This document shows positions 8,317 through 16,076 of a stretch of 16,740 nt of DNA, piece after piece (positions within the stretch are counted from its first letter, which is position 1; every line of letters begins with the position of its first letter). The DNA comes from FW021-bin31 sp036278455. GTDB lineage: Bacteria; Bacteroidota; Bacteroidia; Chitinophagales; Chitinophagaceae. Under the pieces are notes generated by a model. It worked only from the letters and a program-made list of their open reading frames with translations. It had not been told where the DNA came from and ran no database searches. The stretch covers positions 1-16,740 of the forward strand of contig DASULB010000146.1 in NCBI GenBank assembly GCA_036278455.1, given 5' to 3'. The position numbers and the translations under genes are program-made.

Positions 8317-8447
8317 TCAATAATTCATCAAATTTTAATAAAGATTTTTGGATAAATGTTATATTTGTTATATATGTAGTCGGTCACAAACAACGTATAA
8401 TAACCCTACTTGCATTAAAATCTTGAATTAATGATGATCTTTGCCTT
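8317..8447 (+). promoter_or_regulatory. Leader region of the small gene with a TATATTTG -7 box
   Basis: TATATTTG at 8360-8367 matches the TAnnTTTG -7 consensus of Bacteroidota, 80 bp upstream of the ATG at 8448. No TTTG element lies at the usual 19-21 bp upstream, so the call is weak. Nothing else is recognisable in this AT-rich stretch. Confidence 0.35.
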
Positions 8448-8621
8448 ATGACAGAAAGAGAACGTCAAGAATTTATCAAGCTGTTAAAGCAGTATACGGA
8501 GAAGTTTTCTAAAAATAGAAAGGCTTCCCGAGAGTTTCTTGTGGACACAGGAATCTTCACAAAAAAAGGCAATCTTCGTCAGCCCTATAAGCATTTATGT
8601 ATTCATCAAGATCATAGTTAA
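8448..8621 (+). CDS. Small conserved-looking hypothetical protein (57 residues)
   Basis: The frame runs from ATG at 8448 to TAA at 8621. The protein is highly charged, starting MTERERQEFIKLLKQYTEKF, with a helical Lys/Glu-rich first half and a second half reading ASREFLVDTGIFTKKGNLRQ then PYKHLCIHQ. From memory, small proteins with the pattern EFLxxxGIxTKKGNLxxxYKxLC occur across Bacteroidota without known function; this is recall, not a search. The composition is coherent from start to stop, unlike the decayed sequence around it, and it lies on the opposite strand to the flanking genes. It has no signal peptide or membrane segment, so it should be cytosolic. A nucleic-acid-binding or toxin-antitoxin role is possible but nothing here shows it. 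A TATATTTG box lies 80 bp upstream. Confidence 0.7.
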   Translation: MTERERQEFIKLLKQYTEKFSKNRKASREFLVDTGIFTKKGNLRQPYKHLCIHQDHS

Positions 8622-8940
8622 TGATGTGTTTTCAGGATTGTGATCAATCAATCATTTGTCGAAGAGCCTTAACAGGAAAGACATCCCTAAAGACAAGTAA
8701 CAATAGTTTAATTGTAGGGCTATCCATCCTTTGCTGTAGCTGGAAATTAAGAAAGATTAAAGATCCCCATTTAAAAAAATCAATCCAAAACTGAGAAAGG
8801 AATACATCAGTATGCCGTGATCCGATCTATGATTGATTAAGCAACTCAAATACTTCCACAAAAGCTGGCGCGAATGGACAAGGGATTGGATATCCGGCTT
8901 TAAACTAAGTTTAAACGACGGACGACCATATGCCGGAAAT
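8622..8940. other. Spacer without a recognised gene
   Basis: I see no convincing coding frame, RNA gene or repeat. Near the hydrolase stop there is a 7-bp inverted repeat (TTTAAAC at 8899-8905, GTTTAAA at 8909-8915, 3-nt loop). It is AT-only apart from one pair and has no adjoining T run, so it is at best a poor terminator for the hydrolase. Confidence 0.4.
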
Positions 8941-9858
8941 TTATAATTTTCCCAACCAATTCAGGAAATATGACAGTCCTTGCAGGTGGTCAATGTGATC
9001 AGGGCCGCTGTTGCCGGCAAACCCCATGATCTCAAAATGATTCTTTCTTACCTGGCTTATCTGCTGCATGCCCAGCGGCCCCCGTTTGAGTACAGGATGG
9101 GCATGGAGGTCCAACATGTTCAAAAGATAATCCGCCGATTCGGTGGTACTGACAAAGGTTCCCGGGAAGATTTCGGAATGGGTAAACAAGAACCTCTTTT
9201 CTCCGTGTTTCTTGACGGCCTCCCGGCAAAAATTAAGAAAATTCTCATAGGCGGCTGAATCTATTTTTCCTCCGGCAGCAAGCGTTTTCCTGTCCGGTAT
9301 ATAATCCGCGTGCATCCCATCCAGCAATAAAACGGCATCGATCCGGCTGAAGCTTTGCCCGTAGCCTAATAAGGCCCTCACCGCGCCATAACCCGCACTA
9401 AAACCACTGACGAGGATGTGGTTGAATCTTATATCATGGTGCAGGTTCTCAGTGATGACGGATTGAACGGAGTCCAGCAGACGGTTGAAGAGGGTAGAAT
9501 CTGAAAACGGTCTTGCGTATACCGATGATCCTGCCCCAAGATTCACGGTGACGGCTACCAGACGCCCATGATAATGTTCCGCCGCGTACGGCACAACATG
9601 ACTACCGCCAAAGAAATGGATCAGCAGATTAGCCTTGCGGGATTTGGTGGTCTTTAAGGGCACATATACATCAATGGGTTTTGGAAACAACGCCTTTATT
9701 TTATAATGATAGCCACTAAAGGGTCCCTGCGGGACTCGTTCATGTGCCCTGACAGTCTCTCTCATCGGGGAAGGGTACTGGGACATGGGTTTGCCGGATT
9801 GGCCATACAGGAACATCCCTTCTAGTAATAGGGACACGATCAGGATGATTTGCTTCAT
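8941..9858 (-). CDS. Secreted alpha/beta-hydrolase, esterase-like
   Basis: I take the ATG at 9858 (305 residues), giving the signal peptide MKQIILIVSLLLEGMFLYGQ. An ATG at 9918 in the same frame lies in the loop of the upstream operon's terminator and upstream of a good -7 box, so it is not used. The protein has an HFFGG oxyanion-type segment (81-85), the nucleophile elbow GFSAG with S154, a strand ending LLLD (D180) as a possible acid, and PDHIDH near the C-terminus with H288 or H291 as the likely catalytic histidine. This fits the alpha/beta-hydrolase fold with a secreted, probably periplasmic, location. The substrate is unknown; an esterase acting on acylated sugars is a guess from the neighbouring SusCD operons. 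The gene is monocistronic, with its own promoter just downstream of the susD2 terminator. A broken copy of its 3' end lies at 8153-8316. Confidence 0.82.
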   Translation of the reverse strand: MKQIILIVSLLLEGMFLYGQSGKPMSQYPSPMRETVRAHERVPQGPFSGYHYKIKALFPKPIDVYVPLKTTKSRKANLLIHFFGGSHVVPYAAEHYHGRLVAVTVNLGAGSSVYARPFSDSTLFNRLLDSVQSVITENLHHDIRFNHILVSGFSAGYGAVRALLGYGQSFSRIDAVLLLDGMHADYIPDRKTLAAGGKIDSAAYENFLNFCREAVKKHGEKRFLFTHSEIFPGTFVSTTESADYLLNMLDLHAHPVLKRGPLGMQQISQVRKNHFEIMGFAGNSGPDHIDHLQGLSYFLNWLGKL

Positions 9859-9881
9859 GAGGCAGCCGGCTTTGTACAGTA

Positions 9882-9889
9882 CAAATATA
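9882..9889 (-). promoter_or_regulatory. -7 box of the hydrolase gene
   Basis: On the minus strand this reads TATATTTG, an exact TAnnTTTG match, 23 bp before the ATG at 9858. No TTTG lies at the standard spacing upstream; the region there is the T tail and stem of the preceding terminator. Its position supports the 9858 start over the one at 9918. Confidence 0.5.
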
Positions 9890-9895
9890 TTGATC

Positions 9896-9933
9896 AAAAA
9901 GAAGGGGGCTGTCTTCAAAAAACAGCCCCCTTC
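9896..9933 (-). terminator. Rho-independent terminator of the susC2-susD2 operon
   Basis: GAAGGGGGCTGT (9901-9912) pairs perfectly with ACAGCCCCCTTC (9922-9933), a 12-bp GC-rich stem with a 9-nt loop. On the minus strand five T residues follow (A run at 9896-9900). It lies about 24 bp past the susD2 stop and insulates the hydrolase gene from the operon. Confidence 0.93.
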
Positions 9934-9957
9934 TATAAAAACGGAATATTTTTTATA

Positions 9958-11592
9958 TCAGGGCTTATCCCACCATACCGGTTCATTCAGATAGGTGGGT
10001 TGGGAGGCATTGGGGTCGGCCTTAAGCACTTGTTCGATGTTATAGTTGATCTCATAGCTGGGAACGGCAAACCTGCGGGGCCAATCCGTGGCAGTCGGAT
10101 AGGCTTCCGTATAACAGTGGGAGGGACGTTGAAAGCCTTTATAGATCCCTGTTGCTTCATTATAATTGCCCGAAGCATCTGTGCAATAGTCCATTCGCCT
10201 GAGGTCCACCCACAATTCGGGTGAATAGGACAGGGCGATGTATTTTTGGATCATGATCAGGCTCAGGGTCAGTTTTGCAGGGTCCTGCACCACGGATGTG
10301 CTGCTCAGGAATTTTTCAATGACCGTTGGGTCTATACCTAAAATGGACATGTGTGAACGGATGCCGGCTTTATAAGCACTCAGTGCTCCGGGGAGATCCT
10401 TCATCCTGAACTTTACTTCGGCTTCAATAAACCGCATCTCGGCATTGGTAAGCAACAGTCCCTTTGAACCGCGCTGGGTATACCAGGTGCCGGTGGACAG
10501 GATCCGGTCCCCTGCCTGAGGGGATGCCGGGTTCTTCCGCATTTGTATATAGACCGAGTCTTTGTTGCTAAAACTATTGGTGCTTTCATTGTAAGAATAG
10601 TTGAGCGGGCCGGATTTCGGCAGATCGGAGGTCATGTCCATGGGCACTGTACGGTGAAAAACGCCGTTCTTGTCCTCGGAGCTGGGGATGAGCAGATCTA
10701 TACGCGGGTCTTCCATGTCATTGATTCCCGTGGGTGCGCCCGTATAGTGATTGGTCATGTAATCATAATAGAGTTTGGTGATGCGCGCGGAGGTTCCGGT
10801 ATTGGAATACTGCAGTGCTTCCTTGCTACTGGCCATATTGGGGGTTTCATCCACATATTGCAGGATGGAACTCTGGTCGTCAGTCTGGGGGGCTTTTGCC
10901 AGGGCATCGAGTACCGCCTGTGGATCGTAGGTGGATTGTTTTGTCAGGTGATTCAAAAAACGCGCCTTCAGGCCATAGGCCAGGCGGATCCAGTTGTCCA
11001 CACTGCCGTGGTTTAGAATATCCCCTTTTGCCAGATCGGGCGCGCCCGCCGCCTGCGGTTTATTCAGATCCGCGATGGCCTCATCAAGCAAAGCAAGTAC
11101 CTTCCCCTGGATATAGGAACCATCATCGAATTTGGGTGTAATGGTGGCAGGATCATCAAATTCATCATATGGCATCATGCCATAGAAATCTGAGAACGTC
11201 CCGAAGCCCCAGGCCTTGATCACCTTGGCTGCGCCGATGTAATGAGTGGCCCCTACCTTTTCAGCAGCGGCGATCAACGGGGCGATGTTGACGGCTGAAT
11301 TCACGTACCAACATTGCCAGGGCCAGTTGGCGCTGGACACATTGGAATACCAGCGCGTCAGGTTCCAGTTGTTGTTGACCGCATAGGTAACGGCCAGTTG
11401 CTGGCTTAAAAACGCGGCCCTGGTACCGGAGCTTTCATAAGCATCCGCGAATTGAGCGGTCAGGGGCGGAAGCCGTTGTTCGGCGGTGGGCACCGTTGAA
11501 TTGGCGCTGTTCGGGTTATCATTAACATCCAGCCATTTTTTACAGGAGGAAAGGGCTGTGATGACGACGAGTAAATACAATATCTTTTTCAT
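9958..11592 (-). CDS. SusD-like_2 outer-membrane nutrient-binding lipoprotein (SusD2)
   Basis: The ATG at 11592 gives 544 residues beginning MKKILYLLVVITALSSC, a lipoprotein signal with lipidation at C17. An in-frame ATG at 11658 would overlap susC2 by 55 bp and add a charged non-signal N-terminus, so I reject it. The mature start KKWLDVNDNPNSAN is typical of the SusD/RagB 'SusD-like_2' group, as is the block around LSYSPELWVDLRRMDY, where most SusDs have a differently worded ERRRE segment. It binds the ligand at the cell surface for SusC2. The gene starts 11 bp after the susC2 stop, indicating co-transcription, and is followed by a strong terminator. It is too different from SusD1 for the two operons to be a recent tandem duplication. 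Confidence 0.94.
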   Translation of the reverse strand: MKKILYLLVVITALSSCKKWLDVNDNPNSANSTVPTAEQRLPPLTAQFADAYESSGTRAAFLSQQLAVTYAVNNNWNLTRWYSNVSSANWPWQCWYVNSAVNIAPLIAAAEKVGATHYIGAAKVIKAWGFGTFSDFYGMMPYDEFDDPATITPKFDDGSYIQGKVLALLDEAIADLNKPQAAGAPDLAKGDILNHGSVDNWIRLAYGLKARFLNHLTKQSTYDPQAVLDALAKAPQTDDQSSILQYVDETPNMASSKEALQYSNTGTSARITKLYYDYMTNHYTGAPTGINDMEDPRIDLLIPSSEDKNGVFHRTVPMDMTSDLPKSGPLNYSYNESTNSFSNKDSVYIQMRKNPASPQAGDRILSTGTWYTQRGSKGLLLTNAEMRFIEAEVKFRMKDLPGALSAYKAGIRSHMSILGIDPTVIEKFLSSTSVVQDPAKLTLSLIMIQKYIALSYSPELWVDLRRMDYCTDASGNYNEATGIYKGFQRPSHCYTEAYPTATDWPRRFAVPSYEINYNIEQVLKADPNASQPTYLNEPVWWDKP

Positions 11593-11603
11593 GGCAGTCG
11601 CTT

Positions 11604-14600
11604 TTAGAATTTGAGATTTAAACCGATGGATACCCCGGTCGTGGCCGGCACACCACAATAATCGATTCCCACTGAACCGGAACCCACGACACCGGCTCCC
11701 GCAGCACTGACTTCCGGATCCATACCGGTATAGTTGGTGAGCAGGATTAAATTGTTACCTGATGCCGTCAGGGTGGCTTCTTTCAAAAATTTGATCCGGG
11801 TTAACACCTCCTGCGGTAAAGAAAAGGACACCGAAACCGAACGCAGACGCAACCAGTTCACTTTCTCTATAAAAAACGGCGCGTTGTTGAGGTAAATATC
11901 CCTGTAATATTTCTCGGAGGCTTCTACCTCTTTGGTCACGGGTTCATAACTTTCGGTCTCAGGATTCAAGGCCATGCCTGTAAAGGTCAGGGTGCTGCCG
12001 CGATCTTCTGTCCTTTCGCTGAGTCCGTACGCGGTGAGCAGATAGTCGGTACCGTTATATACATCTCCGCCCAGGCGGTAATCTATCAGGAAAGAAAGAT
12101 TCCAGTTTTTATAATTGAAACTGTTGGTCAGCCCGCAGATCATATCGGGTTCTCTGTTACCGACGTGAAGCGTGGTCAGGGAAGAGGTGAGCGGGTAGCC
12201 GGTGTTCCAGTCTAAAAGCAGGTTGCCCTTGTCATCGGTTTGCCATTTGGACCCGCTTAACCCCATAAAATTACCATTGTCAAAGGAGGCGGCCTTCGCG
12301 TTACCGACCTGGACATCGGTCACATACAGGATGGGCAGGGCGCCGGGCAGCGACTTGACAACGCCTTTGTTATGTGAGAGGTTAAGTGTCAGGTCCCAAC
12401 TGAAAGTCTGCGTTTTAACCGGACTGGCATGCAGGGTAATTTCAATGCCCTTATTTTCAATTTCCCCGGTATTGACATAGCTGAGGATATAAGCCGTGGC
12501 GTTGCTGACTCTGGGCTGCAGGATCTGATCTTTACTCCTGTTAATGTAATAGGTGAAGTCCAGGCCTAACCGGTCGTTCAGGAACCTTAATTCCGTTCCC
12601 AGTTCAATGGAGGTGGTGGTCTCGGGCTTCAGCAGATCGTTGCCGCGTGTCCAGTAGTTCCGGTATCCTCCGCCGATGCTGAGTTCAGGGCCGAAAAGAT
12701 AGGTGTTGGTTTGGTAGGCCGGAGCGTCCTTACCCACCTCGGCCCAGGAAGCACGTACCTTGCCAAAAGAAAGTACGTGGCTTTGCGGAAGAAGTTCCGT
12801 GAACACGAAACTACCGCTGAAAGAGGGATAAAAGAATGACTGATTTTGTACCGGCAGGGTAGAGGACCAGTCATTGCGCCCGGTGGCGCTCAGAAAGATC
12901 ATGTTACGGTAGGAGACACGTAAGTCGCCATAAGCGCCTATCAGTCTTTTTCGGGTAATCGCCTGGGACAGATACTGGTTTTCATGTGCCGCGTTGTTAA
13001 CGCTGCGGAAATCCGGTATCGTGAAATTCTCCGCCCGTATGGAATTGGATTTGATACGGGTATCCTCGGAGGTCGTTCCCAAAAGCAGGTTGACACCCCA
13101 GTCCGTATGGAAGGTTTTGTGAAAATTGAGCATGAGGTTGGAGTTCACATAATTGTAAGTCCGGTCCGTTTCTGATAACATCCCGTTTTGCCAGGCTATC
13201 TTGACGCTTGAACCCGGTGTGGTCAGGCTGGTAAATTGGGTGGTGTAGTTGTCAACACCCAAACGGTAGGTGACGTCAAACCAGTCAGTGATCTTCGCTT
13301 TGACATAAGCGCTTCCGATCAAACGGTTGGTCTTGTCCTGCTGCGGATTGCGGTTTACCAGCCAATAAGGATTGTCCACGTCTTCATCCAGCGCCAGGTT
13401 TGGAAGCAGGCGGTGCTTGCTCCCGTCCTCATTGAGCCAGTTTTTCATGTTGTCATTGCGCGGCCAGGCGATAATGCTTTCCAGATATCCCGTGCCGCCG
13501 GAACCCCACAGGCCGCTTCCGGTGAGCGTCTTCCGCGTATGGCTGATGGCGTAGGAAGCATTAACGCCAAAGGTGAAAATGCCGGCGTTTTGCTCTCCGT
13601 TAAAACGCAGGGTATTTCTATCATAAGCAGTGGTGGGAACAATACCGGATTGGGTCAGGTTTGAGCCGGAAAGGTAGAAATTCCCGTTGGGGGAACCACC
13701 TGATACGCTGAAACTATTGTCATATCCATGCGCCGTTTCAAAAAAGTCCTTCAGGTTATCATAGATGGGTGCTCCTTTGGAGAATTTATTTCCCCACGAC
13801 CGGCTTGTCTGATCCGTAAAATCGCCGTTATAATAAGAGCCCTGGCTGTAGGTGCTTTGTTGTTTGGGCAGTCTGTTCACCCAGTTGGTCGTGTACCTGG
13901 AATGTAAGGTCACGGAGACCGCACCCGCTTTACCCTTCTTGGTGGTAATGATCACGGCACCGGCGGCGGCCCGTAAACCATAGAGCGCTGCGGCGGCAGG
14001 CCCTTTCAGCACCGAGATGGATTCAATATCTTCTGGATTGATGTCCATGCCACGGTTGCTGTTCGTAGTGGACAGGTTGACCGAACCGTCAAAAGCACTG
14101 TTGTCCCCCTGGCCGGTGGAGTTGTCCATGGGCATGCCGTCAATTACGAAAAGGGGCTGGTTGTCCCGTTCCAGAGACGTGCCTCCACGGATGATGATGG
14201 AGGCCGAGGCTCCCGGCGCACCACCCGAGCTGGTGATGTTGACGCCGGCGACCTTGCCGTTCAGGGAATTAATGAGGTTGGGTTCCTTGTTTTTGAGCAG
14301 TTCGTCCGATCCGATCTCCTGAACGGAATAGCCCAGTGATCTTTTTTCTTTTTTGATCCCCATGGCCGTCACCACGATCTCACCCAATTCGGATTGAGCA
14401 TCCTGTAGCTGAACATCAAGTACAGCACCGGAACCCGGTGTGACATCACGCGACTGGAAACCAACAAAAGTGAACTGGAGCGTTCCGCCCTCGGGAACGG
14501 AGATACTGTAATGACCGCCGGCATCCGTAGTGGTGCCCTGGCCGGTTCCTTTAACCTTTACCGTCACGCCCGGCAACGCCGAGCCATCCCGGAAGGCACT

Positions 14601-14696
14601 GACGGTTCCTGTGACGGTTTTTTGTTGTGCTGATACAGTAATACTGCACACGGCGCCCAATCCGGCCAGCGCCAGCACGAGTAGCATTTTTCTCAT
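11604..14696 (-). CDS. SusC/RagA-family TonB-dependent outer-membrane transporter (SusC2)
   Basis: The 1030-residue protein is full length. The signal peptide MRKMLLVLALAGLGAVCSIT ends near VSA23. A CarboxypepD_reg-like domain follows (KTVTGTVSAF, LPGVTVKVKGTGQGTTTDAG, FTFVGFQSRDV; about 26-90). GEIVVTAMGIKKEKRSLGYS (about 105-124) opens the plug, which continues with LNGKVAGVNITSSGGAPG, IIIRGGTSL, FVIDGMPM, EDIESISVLKGPAAAALYG and GAVIITTKKGK to about residue 255. The barrel ends in SIGLNLKF. It works with SusD2 for TonB-driven uptake. The variant VVTAMGIKKE differs from the VVTGYGTQRK of SusC1, placing them in different branches of the family. There is no STN domain. It is the promoter-proximal gene of its operon and diverges from the deoR-family gene; the shared 204-bp gap holds an operator-like element. 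Confidence 0.96.
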   Translation of the reverse strand: MRKMLLVLALAGLGAVCSITVSAQQKTVTGTVSAFRDGSALPGVTVKVKGTGQGTTTDAGGHYSISVPEGGTLQFTFVGFQSRDVTPGSGAVLDVQLQDAQSELGEIVVTAMGIKKEKRSLGYSVQEIGSDELLKNKEPNLINSLNGKVAGVNITSSGGAPGASASIIIRGGTSLERDNQPLFVIDGMPMDNSTGQGDNSAFDGSVNLSTTNSNRGMDINPEDIESISVLKGPAAAALYGLRAAAGAVIITTKKGKAGAVSVTLHSRYTTNWVNRLPKQQSTYSQGSYYNGDFTDQTSRSWGNKFSKGAPIYDNLKDFFETAHGYDNSFSVSGGSPNGNFYLSGSNLTQSGIVPTTAYDRNTLRFNGEQNAGIFTFGVNASYAISHTRKTLTGSGLWGSGGTGYLESIIAWPRNDNMKNWLNEDGSKHRLLPNLALDEDVDNPYWLVNRNPQQDKTNRLIGSAYVKAKITDWFDVTYRLGVDNYTTQFTSLTTPGSSVKIAWQNGMLSETDRTYNYVNSNLMLNFHKTFHTDWGVNLLLGTTSEDTRIKSNSIRAENFTIPDFRSVNNAAHENQYLSQAITRKRLIGAYGDLRVSYRNMIFLSATGRNDWSSTLPVQNQSFFYPSFSGSFVFTELLPQSHVLSFGKVRASWAEVGKDAPAYQTNTYLFGPELSIGGGYRNYWTRGNDLLKPETTTSIELGTELRFLNDRLGLDFTYYINRSKDQILQPRVSNATAYILSYVNTGEIENKGIEITLHASPVKTQTFSWDLTLNLSHNKGVVKSLPGALPILYVTDVQVGNAKAASFDNGNFMGLSGSKWQTDDKGNLLLDWNTGYPLTSSLTTLHVGNREPDMICGLTNSFNYKNWNLSFLIDYRLGGDVYNGTDYLLTAYGLSERTEDRGSTLTFTGMALNPETESYEPVTKEVEASEKYYRDIYLNNAPFFIEKVNWLRLRSVSVSFSLPQEVLTRIKFLKEATLTASGNNLILLTNYTGMDPEVSAAGAGVVGSGSVGIDYCGVPATTGVSIGLNLKF

Positions 14697-14728
14697 GGTT
14701 TAACGATGATTAAGGTTTAACAATGCGA

Positions 14729-14778
14729 TTTATTGCAACACCAAAAGTAAATATATGCATAGATTCGAATGAAACAAA
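14729..14778 (-). promoter_or_regulatory. susC2 promoter with overlapping operator-like element (copy 3 of 3), shared with the divergent regulator
   Basis: On the minus strand TTTG (14778-14775) and TATATTTA (14755-14748) are 19 bp apart, a good Bacteroidota promoter about 50 bp before the susC2 ATG. The 23-bp element at 14748-14770 (TAAATATATGCA, then TAGATTCGAAT on the plus strand) overlaps the -7 box as in copy 2. An imperfect partner half-site TTTATTGC lies at 14729-14736. The element is about 130 bp upstream of the DeoR-family start and about 28 bp upstream of that gene's -7 box, so it could also serve autoregulation. Confidence 0.72.
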
Positions 14779-14797
14779 AGTATTTGCAAAATAGATT

Positions 14798-14805
14798 TAT
14801 ATTTG
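14798..14805 (+). promoter_or_regulatory. -7 box of the DeoR-family regulator gene
   Basis: TATATTTG is an exact match to TAnnTTTG, 95 bp before the ATG at 14901. The nearest TTTG (14783-14786) is only 11 bp upstream, shorter than the usual 19-21, so the -33 element is uncertain and an activator or alternative element may be used. Confidence 0.45.
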
Positions 14806-14900
14806 AGTTAAATTGCAGGAAATAACTATCTAAACCGGCATAAAACAGCTCCATTATTTAATCATTTTAATTGTTAATTTTGGCGAGAAAAATACACTCC

Positions 14901-15650
14901 ATGTTAAAAGAAGAGCGGCAGGCACTGATTATGCGCCAGATAAACCTGCATAACAAAGTGCTGTCCACCGATCTTTCCACCGAGCTCAATGTATCAGAGG
15001 ACACGGTCAGGCGTGACCTGAAAGAAATGGCCGAAGAAGGGAAGATCCTGAAAGTACATGGCGGCGCCATCGGCAAATCCTTTCACTACCCTTTTAATCA
15101 CAATAGCGAGGTATATGCCCAGGAGGCTAAGCAGGTAATTGCCGAAAAGGCCATCACGCTCCTGAAGAAGGACATGGTCGTCCTCACCGGTGGTGGTACC
15201 TCCATGATAGAACTTGCAAAAAGAATTCCGGACAACCTGCGCGCTACCTTTTTTACAATCAGTCCGCTGGTAGGCATCACGCTGGCGGATCATCCTAATC
15301 TGACCGTGATCGGCATCGGCGGACAATTGTCAAAAAATTCAAATGTGCACATTGGCGCCAGCGTGATCAATCAATTGAACGACGTAAAGGTGGACCTTTG
15401 TCTGCTCGGTGCGAACGGTCTCTCCGTGCAGGAGGGCATGACGGATTCGGATTGGGAAGTGGTACAGGTAAAAAGGGCGATGATCCATTCTACCAAAAAA
15501 CTGGCGATCCTAAGCATCGCTGAAAAACTAAATTCGGTTCAAAGAATGAAGGTTTGTGATATGAACCTGATTCATTACCTGATTACGGAATTACCACCGG
15601 AAAATCATTTTCTGTCAGCCTTTCAACAATTGGATCTGGAATTGATGTAA
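14901..15650 (+). CDS. DeoR-family transcriptional regulator
   Basis: The ATG at 14901 gives 249 residues starting MLKEERQALIMRQINLHNKV, the canonical DeoR opening. An in-frame TTG at 14871 would add ten residues not typical of the family. The winged helix-turn-helix covers residues about 6-57: VLSTDLSTELNVSEDTVRRD (20-39) with recognition helix SEDTVRRDL and the wing ILKVHGGA. The C-terminal DeoRC sensor domain shows LTGGGTS (95-101), IGIGGQLS (137-144) and LCLLGANGLSVQEGMTDSD (166-184), the sugar-phosphate isomerase-like ligand pocket. Such proteins are usually repressors released by a phosphorylated sugar or related metabolite. The gene diverges from susC2, and an element repeated in front of all three susC genes lies between them, so I infer it controls both SusCD operons. 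No clear terminator follows. Confidence 0.93.
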   Translation: MLKEERQALIMRQINLHNKVLSTDLSTELNVSEDTVRRDLKEMAEEGKILKVHGGAIGKSFHYPFNHNSEVYAQEAKQVIAEKAITLLKKDMVVLTGGGTSMIELAKRIPDNLRATFFTISPLVGITLADHPNLTVIGIGGQLSKNSNVHIGASVINQLNDVKVDLCLLGANGLSVQEGMTDSDWEVVQVKRAMIHSTKKLAILSIAEKLNSVQRMKVCDMNLIHYLITELPPENHFLSAFQQLDLELM

Positions 15651-15739
15651 GGGAACCCGATTTCTCATCATACGCGCAAACCCGGACCCGGACCCTTTTG
15701 ACGAGCTCTAATGATAGGGTCTCATTACTTCCGACTTTT

Positions 15740-15771
15740 CTTATTCTTCCCTCATCTTATTCTTCCCTCAT
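15740..15771. repeat. Perfect 16-bp tandem direct repeat, two copies
   Basis: CTTATTCTTCCCTCAT occurs at 15740-15755 and again immediately at 15756-15771. It lies in the spacer between the DeoR-family gene and the decayed toxin gene, overlapping the degraded 3' end of the latter. Slippage is the simplest origin. Confidence 0.9.
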
Positions 15772-16076
15772 ATGAAGTGTATTTTTGACGTTACAATGGA
15801 ATGGGTCTTGATGACAAATCGTGGCTAACCGATGATGGTTGCACCTTTCTTTTGCTCACAAGGACATCCTCTCATAGCCTATCCGATCCCAAATTCCCGG
15901 TAAATGTTCAGGTGTGGAACTGGTAATATTTAGTTTGCTCAAAGTACTTTTAGGAATACTCCCCGGAGACTGAGCGCTGTTGCTATCATCCTGCTATCAG
16001 GATTGGTAAGGGTTTCCTTCAGTTGAGAATTCTGGATAGCGGGTAATCGGCCAGATGATCTAACCTGTGTTGTCAT
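15750..16076 (-). pseudogene. vapC: Decayed VapC-like PIN-domain toxin
   Basis: The original start appears to be the ATG at 16076, overlapping the antitoxin stop as ATGA, the usual toxin-antitoxin coupling. The first frame reads MTTQVRSSGRLPAIQNSQLK, then LTNPDSRMIATALS, and stops early at about 15940. A shifted frame continues STLSKLNITSSTPEHLPGIW and IGYERMSL, a TGA (about 15854), then LATICHQDPF. These match in order the VapC pattern: a variable N-terminal LDTxxxxW region, NPxS...SxxSxWEIxIKxxLGKL, and the late HHRDPFDR block. The N-terminal PIN aspartate segment is unrecognisable in the first frame, the WEI glutamate is lost, and there are at least one shift and one stop. It is therefore non-functional. 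The assignment rests on motif order and on the antitoxin next to it. Confidence 0.72.

Noticed and set aside
8196..8426. Plus-strand open frame of 76 codons
   Set aside because: Its first half is the antisense of the decayed hydrolase tail, and the matching strand of the intact gene is clearly minus.
8899..8915. Inverted repeat TTTAAAC/GTTTAAA considered as hydrolase terminator
   Set aside because: The stem is almost all A-T with a 3-nt loop and no T run follows on the minus strand.
11593..11658. Longer N-terminus for SusD2 from an ATG at 11658
   Set aside because: It overlaps the susC2 coding region by 55 bp and puts charged residues before a perfect lipoprotein signal that starts at 11592.
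14871..14900. TTG start adding ten residues to the DeoR-family protein
   Set aside because: The ATG at 14901 gives the standard family N-terminus (MLKEERQ), so the extension is not needed.
15651..15739. Possible terminator after the DeoR-family gene (GACCCT ... AGGGTC)
   Set aside because: The stem is only six pairs with a long loop and no T tract.
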